This document shows positions 53,495-64,000 of a stretch of DNA of 64,000 nucleotides, piece after piece. The stretch covers positions 31,330,790 to 31,394,789 of the forward strand of contig NC_079516.1 of assembly GCF_000801105.2 (NCBI RefSeq). Direction: 5' to 3'. The notes under the pieces are model-generated. The model worked only from the letters and a program-made list of their open reading frames with translations. It did not search any database and was not told where the DNA came from. Each line of letters starts with the position of its first letter. Position 1 is the first letter of the stretch. The position numbers and the translations under genes are program-made. Origin of the DNA: Raphanus sativus. Its lineage: Eukaryota > Streptophyta > Magnoliopsida > Brassicales > Brassicaceae.

Positions 53495-56028
53495 ATGACT
53501 AACGACGATTCAGCGAACTTGCAAACTCCTTTAAACGGAGCACCCAAGGACGCCTTGAACACTCCCGCAGCGGATTTTTCCGCGGCCGACGCACCTGCCA
53601 ACGCCACATCGCTCGACGAGTTCAAGAAACTGCTTTTCGCCTACAAAAGATGTCGGAGGAGCAGGATAAGCTCGTGGGAACCCTGACCTAACAGGTTCAA
53701 ACCTTAACGGCAAGATCCCGCGCACTCCTCCCTCGCGGAGCTACAAAACTCCGCGGCAGGAGACTCGAGTTCGCAACCCAACACGATAGGCCTGGAACTT
53801 CGCAGGAACGTCCATCTGGACAAAATACTAGCGAAATATCCCCTGTCGCGAAAGGCAACTCGGAGAAACCTCCGCCGTCCGAAAAGGACACTGATGTGTA
53901 TGAAGTCTAGCGTATTGACCTAGATCTCAGCGACGACTCCGACGAAGACGTCGACGTCCACCCAAGGAGAACCCGCAGCCGTTCGGCTCAGGAGAAATCT
54001 CCGTTCGACAAACCCATGACGGAAGAAGAGGAAAACATCTATTGGGTCGAACAGGAGGAACTTGTCGAAAGGCAAACCGAGATTACTCGCCGCGAACGCC
54101 GATAAGCTCGGAAAACCGCCGGAGAGGATCCCGACATACGAGATCTCCGCGATTACATAACCAAGACTGCTGCGGAAGTAAGGGCTGTAAAATCGCAGAT
54201 TCACCACGCCACGAGTGCTGCCCCAGAAATCGACAGGCTACTCGAGGTGGCCCGAAAAACGCCCATCACCACGCGGATCTCCGAGACAAAGGTGTCTAAT
54301 CCGGGAAAGCTCAAGATACCGATGTATAACGGTACAACCGACCCGAAGGCGCATCTCCATGCGTTCCATATCACTATGGGAAGAGCCAGGCTTAGAGAAA
54401 GCGAGAAAGACGCTGGTTACTGTCGCTTGTTCGTCGAAAATCTTGAAGGTGCGGCGCTCGAATGGTTCTCCCGTTTGAAGCGAAACTCTATCAGAAGCTT
54501 TCGCCAACTCGCATCGAAATTTCTCCTTAAATACTCTATGTTCATCGATAGAGAAACTTCCGATGTTGATCTCTGGAGCCTAACCCAAGAAGAGGGCGAG
54601 TCTCTCCGTGAGTTCATAAACCGTTTCAAACTGATCATGGCAAAGGTCAGCGGAATCAGCGACAAAGTCGCCATCGACGCGCTCAGGAAGGCGCTCTGGT
54701 ACAAGTAGAAGTTCAGAAAGTGGATAACGCTCGAAAAACCTCGCACAATCCAGGACGCCCTCCACAAAGCCTCGGAATACATAATGATCGAAGAAGAGAC
54801 GAAAGTCTTGTCGCAAAAACATAAGCCGGCAAGGAACTCTTCGAAAGACGTGGATCCGAAGTCGAAGAAAAAAACCTCTCGTAACGACAAGTACGTCCAT
54901 CACGAGGGGGAAGAACTCCAAGGCGCACACAATTACGCGGTCAATACGGAGCAAGGCAGAACTTCGGGAAATACGTGGAACCGTAACCAGAGTTACGATA
55001 AAAACGTCTACTGCGAGTTCCATCAAACCGAAGGTCACTCCACGGCTAACTGCAAAGTCGTAGGGGCAAGGCTTGCCTCGAAACTGCTTGCTGGAGAATT
55101 CTTTGGAGTAACCAGCGTCAAGGATTTAATCCTTGACTCCGACCGTCCGCCAAAAACCAATAAGAATCCTTCCGCGGAAAAATCGTCGCCGAGAAATCAG
55201 GCCGGAGAAAAGCGCGAGAGAAGACCAGACGATAGGGGGAATGATAACTCCCGCAAGAGGGTGAATATGATCATGGGAGAATCCCAGTACTGCAAGTACC
55301 CTCCGCGATCTCCTCCTCAAGACGGACAGAGCGCCTCGATCACATTCACAAAAGAAGAGGCTTGCGGAGTCGACCAGCCTCACTGCGAGCCCTTGGTCAT
55401 TGATCTCGTAATAAGAGATCTCGAAGTCGCAAGAATACTCATCGACACCGGAAGCACGGTGAACCTAATCTTCCGCGATACACTAAGAAGGATGGGCGTT
55501 GAGCTCAGAGAAATCACTCCGGTACCAAAACCGCTCACGGGCTTTTCTGGACAAACGTCCATGACCCTGGGATCCATCCAACTACCCGTCATAGCAAAAA
55601 ACGTCACCAAGATAGTTGACTTCGCAGTGGTAGATAGCCCGGCTATTTACAACGCGATTATGGGAACACCATGGCTAAACACCATGAAGGCCATTCTCTC
55701 GACTTATCACTTGGGCGTCAAATTCCCAACCAGGACTGGAGTGGCCGCAATCTAGGGTTGTCAAAAACAGTCGCGACTTTGTTTCCTAGCGGAGCATAAG
55801 TTAAGGCAGGTAACGACGACCTCCACGCTTAAACGCAAGCGAACCCAACCTACCACCAAAGATGCCCCGACAAAAGACACAGTGATGCCTTCTGCAGAAG
55901 CAGATTCGGAGATCGGAACCGCCCCCGACTCCAAAGACGATGTCACAACTCAACGGGAAGAGAAAAATCCCGAGGAAAACGTCGACCCCGCGACTAAAGC
56001 GGTCGACGAAAATCTAACCGACGAGTAA
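53495..56028 (+). pseudogene. Element C gag-protease (Tat type, broken)
   Basis: Begins [20 protein letters not shown] at 53495. A frameshift near 53640 moves to [16 protein letters not shown], where a TAA follows, then [16 protein letters not shown]. More stops occur near 53909 and 54105. The Gag domain (54290-54705) has [33 protein letters not shown] and [23 protein letters not shown] at 54706 interrupts WYK|KFRKW. A variant zinc motif [15 protein letters not shown] lies at 55010-55056. Protease: [15 protein letters not shown] (55430) and [16 protein letters not shown] at 55753 precedes in-frame CQKQSRLCFLAEHKLRQ; it ends with TAA at 56026. Reverse transcriptase, which normally follows, is absent. 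Confidence 0.88.
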
Positions 56029-56044
56029 ACACACTTGCGGCATA

Positions 56045-56095
56045 ATCAGAACTACGAGATGGCTTGATCCTCAAAAGAGGTACGTAGGCAGCCCG
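56045..56095 (+). repeat. Conserved Tat block GGTACGTAGGCAGC in element C
   Basis: agaactacgagatggcttga and aggtacgtaggcagcccgtc, 20 bp after the gag-pro stop. The same block is in A next to its PPT. Confidence 0.75.
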
Positions 56096-57120
56096 TCGAA
56101 ACCCGGCGAGTTCAGCTATCCCCCTCACCAAAAAGGGGGGGGGAGTGGGTGCGTATACTCGTATACTCCCACAAAAAAAAAAGTTCACCCGCACTTGTAT
56201 TCGAAATATTCGAAACTTTTTCAATAAAATCCTCTTTCTCAATCTAACGATTCTTAAACACTCCAGAAACGAAAAAACGTATCCTCAAGAAAATGTGAGA
56301 CGTCGCAGTTTTACTGAAGATACTTAATTCGTATCATCCGTCGAAATAGTCCATCTGCGACTTTAAACATTTTAATCAAAATAGTCCGCGACTTTAAAAA
56401 ACGAAAAAAACCCGTCGATTGGTCCCGACGGGCAAATAAAGAAACGTTTCACTTAAAAAAAAATTTCGTAGTCAGATCTTTTCACAAGATCCTCTTACAT
56501 CCGACCAAGATACCATAGCGCGCTATACAAGAAAATCGAAATTTCGTCTAGCACTTCGTAAAGGAAGTCGCTCGGTTCGTACCCAGACAAATCGTATAAG
56601 CCGATAACATTTCGCGGATTTTAAAACGGTACAAATCAGGTCGAAATCACAAACAGGCAAACGGAAGCCGATCAGTCGTCGCATAGCCTTGATGCTGAGA
56701 CTATACCTAGGTCTTGCCCTAAGCCCAGTCTTGCTGGCACTTAACATCTCACGGACATAGTATTAAATACGAGATCCCAAAACATGTCTCTTATCGCTTA
56801 CACCTAAAACGCTCGTTAAAAAGCAGCATACGAACCAAGCAACGAATTAAGAGTTAGAATACGAACTGACTACTCGCATTCTATCCTCTACACTTGGCGA
56901 AAGTTTAAATCAGATCATAAAACATAAATCATCGAAAAAAACTTACTTCATATTTATAAAAAAAAAGCCGCGCGAAGACGGCAGGGATTCAAAGCCTTAA
57001 AAGGCCAGTCCCGAAAAACATAAAATTGCGCAACCTACTACGGTCGCGGCATAAACAGATAAAACGGCCACACTTGGCCACGAAAATACAAAGATAGGGG
57101 AAAACATTTTCCTGACAAAT
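56096..57120 (+). other. Non-coding spacer of element C
   Basis: Between gag-pro and the antisense ORF. It shares catgtctcttatcgcttac and acctaaaacgctcgtt (56780-56820) with the interior of A (15165-15225, inverted in the window but same sense relative to the element). No coding. Confidence 0.6.
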
Positions 57121-58950
57121 TCAGTAAAGGATAAAATCATCCGACGACGAAGTTCCGAACTCCGTCGGATAAGTCACCTCATCTTCACCTCCCTCCGCTT
57201 CGGTCGCGATCTCCACCGTGTCAGGAGAAACGGGGATCGGCTCCCAGAGTCCCCAGATCCTTTCCTCGATGGGAGGAACAAGCGACTCGGCGTGAACATT
57301 GTCCTTCATGCCATCCTGCATGAGGCTCAACTCCTCTTTGTAAACATAATCCCTTTGCTGAGTCCTCGTGAGAGCTCCAACCGATCCGCGACACTCGCGA
57401 AAATCGCCTACCGCGGCATCGGCCGCCCAGGGATTGTAATAGTCCTCTTGGAAACGCGTCGCCCGATTCTGCATCTCGGCGGCGATCTCCCGCTTGGCCA
57501 GCCTCCTCGCTCGGCGAATCTCTCTAGCATGATCGGCGGCCGCCTTAAGTTCCGCTCTGAGGTCTCCTCCTGGAATCGTGCCAAGTCATTCGCGTTATTC
57601 TCCGCTTTGAAGCGCCAGATCCATGATTCTCTCTGACTATCCACCAGCGCCGAGCCGAGATGGTTCATCGCCTGCGAAATTCAAAAATATAATTTTTATT
57701 TTTTACAAAAATAAAAATACGATCGGATAAACAAAGAGAATGAAGGAAGAAATAGAAACTAACCCCTTTCACCACGCGAGAATATTCCGCCAACACTTCA
57801 GGCCTCTCCTCTGTTTCCTCCCCAAAGGAGAACGGGTTAGGATGATCAGGAAGACCGGAAAAGAAGTCGTCAAAATTGGGAATTTGCGCGTCACTCGAAC
57901 CACTCTCATCGCCAAAGCCTAGAAACGGATCCCATCCCGGAAGTGGAGAATCGTCCGCAGGAAAGTCTTGATCCTCCACCTCGATGTCTTTATTTTTCTG
58001 CGGCAACTCAGGCGATCTCTCGTCCGGAACACGCTCCGAGAGATGCTCAACGGGCGCAAAATCAATCTCACCCTTCGCCTCGAAGTCAGAGTGAACCAAT
58101 CGGATCGCCTTCCGAACCCTCTGACCGGTAAAACTGGTCCACCAATGATCACCGCTCCTCATCGCGTCCCTCACCTCCATAATGTTCATAGGCCAGGGAT
58201 GGACCACGCTGATGTTTGGAAGGGGATTTGGAACCGTCCGAAACATCAGAATAAACTCCTCCGCGACAGACGCAGCATTAAGTCGGACGTAGAAGAATAA
58301 TTGTTTCCAATTGTTAAAATTGGAAACAGTTACCCTTACTACCAGCATTATGGGACGAGGAGTCAGTCGCCAGGAGGCAGACTCCTTGTTGTATTGCAGC
58401 CTCAGAAGTGCCTCAAAATGGTCGGCAGTGAGGGATAAGCCGCGCTCGTAACTCAGAATTACGAGACCGATAAGGATCTCGAAACTCGTAAGGCTCAGCT
58501 GGTTTAACGAAACCTGAAAACGGTCCAGTACACGGATAATGATCTCAGGAATCGGAAACCAGATACGACAGCGCGTCAGAACGGCCTCGTAACACGTGAA
58601 GTAGCCTTCCGGAGGATGGTCGGCGCTTTCTCCGACCCTAGGAATCCGGAACTCAACCGCGTCCGGGACTCCGGCAAACTTCCGAAGCGTCTCGAGAAAA
58701 AGATCAGTGGTCTTACTCGGCAGATGGGCCCCCGTTTTCCGAGATCGACAGATCGGAAACTTTTCTTCTCCAGGACGATTGATACGATCACTACTTGCTC
58801 TCCAATACGCATCGCGTTCAGCTGCATTCGGAGGAATTTCGAAATCGGCCTTCGGAACGAGGAGTTCTTCGTCTTGATTACAAACGGGGGAAGAAGTCAC
58901 GGGAGTCTTCTTCTTGGAAGACTTTTTCCGCTCTTAAACAACTTTGACAT
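57121..58950 (-). pseudogene. Element C antisense ORF (gypsy-type transposon domain) with intron
   Basis: Opposite in sense to the element. From an ATG at 58950 (MSKLFKSGKSLP, then a 1-base frame change into KKTPVTSSPVCNQDEELLVP) the main exon contains PRVGESADHPPEGYFTCYEA, FPIPEIIIRVLDRF, LIGLVILSYERGLSLTADHF and EALLRL. This is the signature of the plant 'putative gypsy type transposon' family (PF04195, from memory). A 92-nt intron (57763-57672, GTTAGT...TTTCGCAG, phase 0) separates EYSRVVKG from AMNHLGSALVDSQ. A further 1-base frameshift near 57565 leads to ELKAAADHAREIRRARRLAK and the C-terminus SSDDFILY. Function unknown; such antisense ORFs are known in Tat-lineage elements. Confidence 0.8.
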
Positions 58951-59053
58951 TTTGGAGGATTTTCTTTCTAAAAAGAAAAAAAATTTCTTGAGAGAATTCT
59001 TCAAAGTAAGTCTTATGAAAGATGGGTGAGTAAAAATGAAAGAGTTACCCCCT

Positions 59054-59063
59054 CTTTTATAAC
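59054..59063 (-). promoter_or_regulatory. TATA-like box of the C antisense ORF
   Basis: Minus strand gaagttataaaagaggggg about 105 nt before the ATG, followed by a C/T-rich leader (ctctttcatttttactcacc). Confidence 0.5.
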
Positions 59064-59174
59064 TTCAGGATTTACTATTCAAGTTCGGACTTTTGGATAC
59101 CTAACTTGGCCTAAAAACTCGCCTAAACTCACCAAACCATATGACAGAATCTCGTCAACCCACGATTCTACCGC

Positions 59175-59188
59175 ACTGGGGGGCTAAC
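59175..59188 (+). other. Element C polypurine tract
   Basis: actggggggctaac immediately before the 3' LTR. Confidence 0.8.
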
Positions 59189-59614
59189 TGTTGGGGTCGA
59201 AATCGGACAAGGCAAAGTTGGCATCCAAAATTCCGTTAAAATTATTTACTTAGAAATCTTTTACGGTTTTTCGGAAAAGATTAACTTATACGAAGAATTT
59301 ACGGAAAAACCTTGTTTTAAAAGAACGATTCTTTAAAACGACGATTTTCTAATCGACGATTTCCTAATCAACGATTTAATAAATCAACGATTTCTTAAAT
59401 AAAACGATTTCTTAATCAACGACTTAGAAAATCAACGATTTCTCAACGGCTTGAGAAAGTTTACGATTTCTTAAAACAAACGGAACATTGTTATCAAAGG
59501 TCCAAACATCCGCAAACAAGCATCCTGAGAATCGGAACTTCGCAATGGTTCCAAACGTTCGGACAACGGACCATAACCCACGGCACAAACCCGATCGCGA
59601 TGGCGATCGTGTCA

Positions 59615-59735
59615 TGGATAAGAGCTCGGTTGCTATAGCGAACGGATCACGATACCACGCTCGGTCGCTATAGCGACCGAGCTTTGAATAGAGCTCGGAG
59701 CTGCGGACAAAGTTCGGTCGCTGTAGCAATCGAGC
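59615..59735. repeat. Palindrome array in C 3' LTR (about 3 units)
   Basis: agctcggttgctatagcgaa, cgctcggtcgctatagcgac and ttcggtcgctgtagcaatcg with an extra half-unit between the last two. Confidence 0.9.
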
Positions 59736-60182
59736 GTTCGTGCATCAATCATCCTCCGAAACGTCCGAAGTCTTCCGAAATGATGATACGACATAAAACT
59801 ATGCATTCTCGACTATCCATATAGCCGTTCTTCGCAACTCACGACTACCCGTTTCTTGATCTCTCGATCAAATGGAATCGTCCGTTTGGTTTACGATAAA
59901 ACCGCGGAAACTTAACCTTATCGGAAAAATCGTAAAAAAGTCTCGAATCAAAAATACGGCCCAAAAGAGGTCCTAAACTTGATTCGAGGCCCACTAGCGA
60001 TTTCTTAAAAACCCATAAACCTTATGACGGTTTATGCTTGGTGGATAAGCATCAGTTTCCGCAGAAAAATGGAAATTTTCCGCAGATAATCATGAAGATC
60101 GGAAAATATGGAATATTCCCATTTTTTCGACTATGACGGCTTAAGGGCAAAAGGGGGAAGCGTAAACCGACCTTGGAGGGAG

Positions 60183-60189
60183 TATATAA
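60183..60189 (+). promoter_or_regulatory. LTR TATA box, element C 3' LTR
   Basis: ggagggagTATATAAggag, as in the 5' LTR. In the 3' LTR it could drive read-through into H and the CACTA-like flank. Confidence 0.6.
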
Positions 60190-61039
60190 GGAGTTCAAGG
60201 CGAGAGGCATAGAGGGATCACTTTTCCAGAGCAACTTAGCATTTAGAGCAATTTAGGCAACTTTCCGTTTTTATTTTTCGAGCTGTGAGTCAACTAGGTT
60301 TAGCCACCTTCGGGTATTAGAACTAGGATCTCGCCGACAGCTCTCGTACCCGAAGCACGTTGTCCTGTTGTTGTCACGCTTATACGCAGATTCGGAATAA
60401 AACCTTTCTTGCTCTCTTTTTACAATTTATATTTTATTTTTCCGTTGTTATCGTGTTCTGATTGCTTGACGTGTGGTTTTTCAGAAATCCGGGACCTTCT
60501 GGGAAATTAGGGTTTTCGTACTTTCCTAAAATATACGAAATATTGACGGTGCGAATTTCGGTTACCACAAACCCCGACTGTTTTACACTGGGGACAGTGT
60601 AATTTAAGTCTGGGGAGATTACTAATTATTATCAATTAATTTGAGTCTTATAAAAATGTTTTTCAAAAAATTTTTATTGAGTCAAGAAGGGGACAATGAT
60701 CTTATTGATATTTTGCTTATCATTAACCACTTTCTAGACCAGTTTTAGATTTACTGATTACAGAAGTGCTAGAGATACTAAAGTGTATCAACATGTCTAC
60801 CATGTTTGCACTTACTAAGATTGTTTGAAGGAACCAAAGCTTACTTCCAACCTAATACTGACATCACTTGCTTGTCTTGGGGCTTGGTATACATGGGATC
60901 GGATTCTTCAAACAAGTCTGGAAGGTAAAGCCTTGTATATTTACATCTTTCTCTCTCAATTTCGAAATCTTAGGATAGATTAGAATATGATATATAAAAA
61001 AAGATCTATATTTATGTTTTATTATTAGGATAAGAATTC

Positions 61040-61230
61040 AAACAGGACTTGGTGGCAACAACCATTAAGGCTGGATTCATAAGAATTCTATAGGTAAGGG
61101 ACTTGAACAGGACTTAGTGGCTACAACCATTAAGGCTTGCTTCATATAAATCCTAGGATATAAGTCAAAAAGAAGTGAACAGGATTTGGTGGCTAAAACC
61201 ATTAAAGCTTGATTCATGAAAGCCTGTCCA
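61040..61230 (+). repeat. Three tandem 65-72-bp repeats in H
   Basis: aacagga(c/t)tt(g/a)gtggc followed by accattaa(g/a)gct and ttcat recurs at 61041, 61106 and 61178, upstream of the 3' LTR. Confidence 0.85.
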
Positions 61231-61628
61231 GTCTTGGTCAATAAAATTGACTGAGTGAGAAATTAGAAGAGAGAAAGAATAGGAACTACTATTTACATGC
61301 AGGTCCAGATAATTGTTTGAACATCCTTACATCTTGTGATCGATACTCCCAAGGTAAAGCCTGCACATTTATTTTATGCAAGAATTGAGGTTAGTAGAGG
61401 GAATCTTAGACATGATTGGTTAAGTTGCTGACTAGGAGAACTTGGTTGATATACTATGATATTGTATAGTGCACTTTTGTAGTTAGGATGTTTATAACTT
61501 GGATTGCACTACTAGAAAGATATGATTAAGATTGATAGACATATTGAGTCCCTGCTGTTTTCAAACCTTTTCCAAGACTACAAGTTGTTTTTGCTTGAGG
61601 ACAAGCAAAAGGTTAAGTCTGGGGGAGT

Positions 61629-62882
61629 TGATATACCATGAATTTGACTCACTTTTAGTCATGGTATATTAGTATTTTAGGATATATTCTCTACATTCTT
61701 GGGTCTATACTGCATATTTATAGGTTCGGGAGCTAATGGAAGAAAGATGATGATTTTGGAGCATTTTAGAGTTCATACCCGAGAGGACCATATCGACCAC
61801 CCGAGGTCGACAAGGAGAGATGCGCGTCGATCGATGCATACTCAGTGCTATCGATCGACACTTAATCGCAGAAGCCCGGATTTGGTCACAGCCGACTTGA
61901 AGCCCAAGACACCATCTATTTACCAAAATGCCCTGACGAGTTGTAACCTAATTTTCTTAGTATTTATGTCTTGCCTATGTGTTTTAGCACAGACACGGTT
62001 TTTACAAGAGTTTCTTAGTTTCTTTGTTTTTGGTGAGAGAGAGAGTTATTAAGTTGAGAGTAATCTTGAACACCATTTATTTATCTATCTATCTATGAAG
62101 TTTTTATGAGTTTGCTTGTGTCTTACTTAGCCATGTCTGAGTAAACACCTTTGTTAGAATTAGGGTTCAAATAGGTATGAGGGATTAGCCCAAAATATGA
62201 TTACCTGAGCATGCGATATTCATCTTAGAAGATCATGCTTAATGCTTGTGTTGGAGTAGCTAACATACACATGAATACAAAGATATGAATCCTTGGATCT
62301 ATCTTCTCTGAGCCAGTAATTTACCTGGAACAAGCGACAGCTGACTGGGTAATTACTTGGTGAACTGTATTCAACCACACGCTTAAATCTTACTAGTAGC
62401 GCTTCGATCGATACTCATATAGAGTAATCGATCGATAGACGCGGGGCATATGTCGATCGACATCGGCGACATCACACCGATTGACGCTCTAACCTATGTT
62501 CACAACGGAGGTGTTTCATCGTTTCTAGTGATTAGATGGTCACAACGACAGTTGGGCTATTGCTTAGTTGGGTTCTTTAATATCATGCAAGCATATCATA
62601 TAGGCAGTCATACCTCTATAATCCTGATAACCTGAATAGTAATCCTAGATCTAATTTTTTAAATCATACTTGTTAACCCAAATCAATCATCCTTGAGTAA
62701 TTGTCCTACTCAAACCAGTTTCCTGTTTACTTTTATTTACAGCTTTTAAAAAACACCAACCTAGCTTAGTTAAGATAAGATCTATTGATTTCTCAACTCC
62801 TTGGGGATTCGATCCCTAAATACTACAATTGACCTCTTTTGATGAGAGTAATATTGCTATAGGTTAATTTGAGCAGGTATCA
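61629..62882 (+). repeat. Element H 3' LTR (1254 bp)
   Basis: TGATATACCATGAATTTGAC ... TTGAGCAGGTATCA after the polypurine gtctgggggagt. Contains TCGATCGA palindromes at 61828, 61852, 62404, 62431 and 62454. The flanking 5 bp are ccatc; the partner TSD copy is not in the window. Confidence 0.9.
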
Positions 62883-64000
62883 CCATCGAAGAATAGTTGT
62901 TGGAATGCAGTAGATGAAAACTCGTTATACGTTGGAAATTTTCCAACAAATTTCAATCGAACAGAGACGGTAGATATTTCGTAAAAAGTTTGTTGGAATA
63001 TGTCATTGGAAATACGAAATTCCAACGAGACTTCCGTTGGAGTTTCAAATGAATATTCCGTGTCAATTTTTCCATGAAGTCCCAAAGATTCTTCCGTTTG
63101 GATTTTCTGACGAGTTTCGAAAGAATTTTTGTGGTATTTTTCCAATTAGTTCCCACGAAAATTTAATATTTTTTCAAATTTTTTTTTATAAAACCTTAAA
63201 CTTTTTGTTTTCAAATTTGGAAAAAAAATGAAAATTTAGTTTAAAATAAACAAAAAATAGTCTGGAATTCCATAAACGAAAAGTGGATAAGAACAAATAT
63301 AAAGGAAACGCAAAGATTCGGCTCTTGAGGTTCGCCATCTTCATCTGAGAAATTTTTAGGGTCCTTGGATTTAAGGATCACTCTTCATCAAGCTAATTCC
63401 ATGGATACGAGAGAAGCCCTCCAGAGTTCCTTAGAGTATCGTCAACGCTTATGTTTCTGGTACTGTTTCATAGGCAACTTTTTTTATTATTAGTTTCTTG
63501 TTGTATGATAAAAAAAAATTAAAAAGGCGAACCAAATCGCTAACCGCCACGTGTCAGCAGAGCCCACGAACAGTGCGATAAACAACTAAAAACCGGTTCT
63601 TATATAACTATTTGTGGACCCATTTATTTTTATTATTATTATTTTAAGGATTTTTGGGTTAGGAACTCCCATTGGAGTTGGTCTTAGGTCTCGTCAGCAA
63701 TGTTTATTCGAGGAGGTATCGTGGAGGACACTGAGTCTGAGAATAGTAAGTGACTTTTTCATACGCGGGCGAACCATATCTGTGTCGAAAATTCCTAGGA
63801 ATCAGGGCTGTCTGCAATATTTATTGAAAACTATTAACAAAGTGAAAATAAAATTATAAAATAAAAAATAAAAAAATAAAATAAAATTATAAATTTGTGA
63901 AATAAAATATCAACAATTATAATATTTAACCTGGTTGTAAAGCTGCTGGATCTCCTCAGCTGGGTATGGATGTTCGATTTTCGATTCGGTTTGGTTCTTT
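62883..64000 (-). mobile_element. CACTA-like element, right copy (continues past the window)
   Basis: Inverse of 24985-24333 joined to 21755-21236 with no MULE between them. It starts about 40 bp inside the CACTA terminus because H inserted at ccatc/gatgg. It carries the same exon-like CATCCATACCCAGCTGAGG piece near 63955. No transposase is visible in the window. Confidence 0.7.

Larger units (their letters stand above)
47109..60569 (+). mobile_element. Element C: complete Tat-like Gypsy derivative (gag-pro only) with nested insertion
   Basis: LTRs at 47109-48457 and 59189-60569, 5-bp TSD aaccc (47104-47108 and 60570-60574), PBS region gtttggcgctagaaggaggg at 48458 and PPT ctggggggctaac before the 3' LTR. 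The interior carries a broken gag-protease and an antisense ORF but no reverse transcriptase, RNase H or integrase, so it is non-autonomous. Nearly 5 kb of its length is the nested element D. Confidence 0.93.
59189..60569 (+). repeat. Element C 3' LTR (1381 bp)
   Basis: TGTTGGGGTCGAAATCGG ... TTTCGGTTACCACA; a 32-bp net gain over the 5' LTR includes a partial extra palindrome arm (tttgaatagagctcggag, 59682). Confidence 0.93.
46453..62882 (+). mobile_element. Element H: Athila-like retrotransposon hosting B and C
   Basis: H sequence occupies 46453-47108 and 60575-62882. It includes the trailer aagcgctgagtgggaggcaa (46833), the ggggacagtgtaatttaag phrase (60592), the polypurine aagtctgggggagt (61615-61628) and a 3' LTR. 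The TSD aaccc of element C shows that the two halves were once continuous. The 5' half is absent from the window. The sequence after the LTR is CACTA-like, so H inserted there. Confidence 0.85.

Noticed and set aside
53387..53686. Single 99-codon ORF across the D/C junction
   Set aside because: Its first part is D LTR sequence; the real gag start is the ATG at 53495 after the TSD.

Overview
This window looks like transposon-dense heterochromatin from a plant of the cabbage family (Brassicaceae, most likely a Brassica or Raphanus relative). The reasons are the AT-rich background, the plant-specific transposon families, and captured fragments that resemble Arabidopsis genes. I see no intact ordinary host gene. 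The only possible small host locus is a TATA-driven glycine-rich ORF near 5.5 kb. Assignments come from reading the sequence; no database search was run.

Left part (1-12.5 kb). The right-hand part of a Pack-MULE (1-3947) carries fragments of at least three cellular genes: a PATRONUS/PANS1-like regulator, a PPR protein and a probable DUF547/MIP1-type protein. Then come the glycine-rich locus, a truncated Copia element flanked by a ~70-bp target duplication, a 5'-truncated LINE with a 15-bp target site duplication (TSD), and a hAT-type non-autonomous element with an 8-bp TSD.

Middle part (12.5-37.7 kb). Element A (12561-20436, TSD aacac) is a Tat-like LTR element with ~1.9-kb LTRs and a ~4-kb interior without gag-pol. 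Next is a CACTA-like element (ending at 25024) split by a 2.6-kb MULE (21756-24332, 9-bp TSD) that holds a 22-bp minisatellite. Further right are another MULE with long inverted ends, a Helitron 3' end, a degenerate LINE with a hAT element in its 3' UTR, an XB3/XBAT32-like ankyrin pseudogene and a MULE-like element.

Right part (37.7-64 kb) is a nested stack. A minus-strand Athila-like Gypsy element (about 37690-44887) sits in the antisense ORF of a Tat element (B, 3' LTR 45231-46452). B sits in a second, plus-strand Athila-like element (H, ending at 62882). H also contains a complete Tat element C (47109-60569, TSD aaccc). C is itself interrupted by a small gag-only element D (48490-53450, TSD gtacg) arranged as LTR-internal-LTR-internal-LTR. 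H sits in a second CACTA-like copy, inverted relative to the first, that runs off the window.

The most striking recurrent structure is an array of ~34-36-bp units centred on the palindrome CGGTCGCTATAGCGACCG. It occurs in every Tat-like LTR here and in the interior of A. Copy number varies even between the two LTRs of one element. The Athila-like elements instead carry scattered TCGATCGA palindromes. The Tat elements also have an antisense ORF near the 3' LTR with its own TATA-like motif and, in C, an apparent intron.
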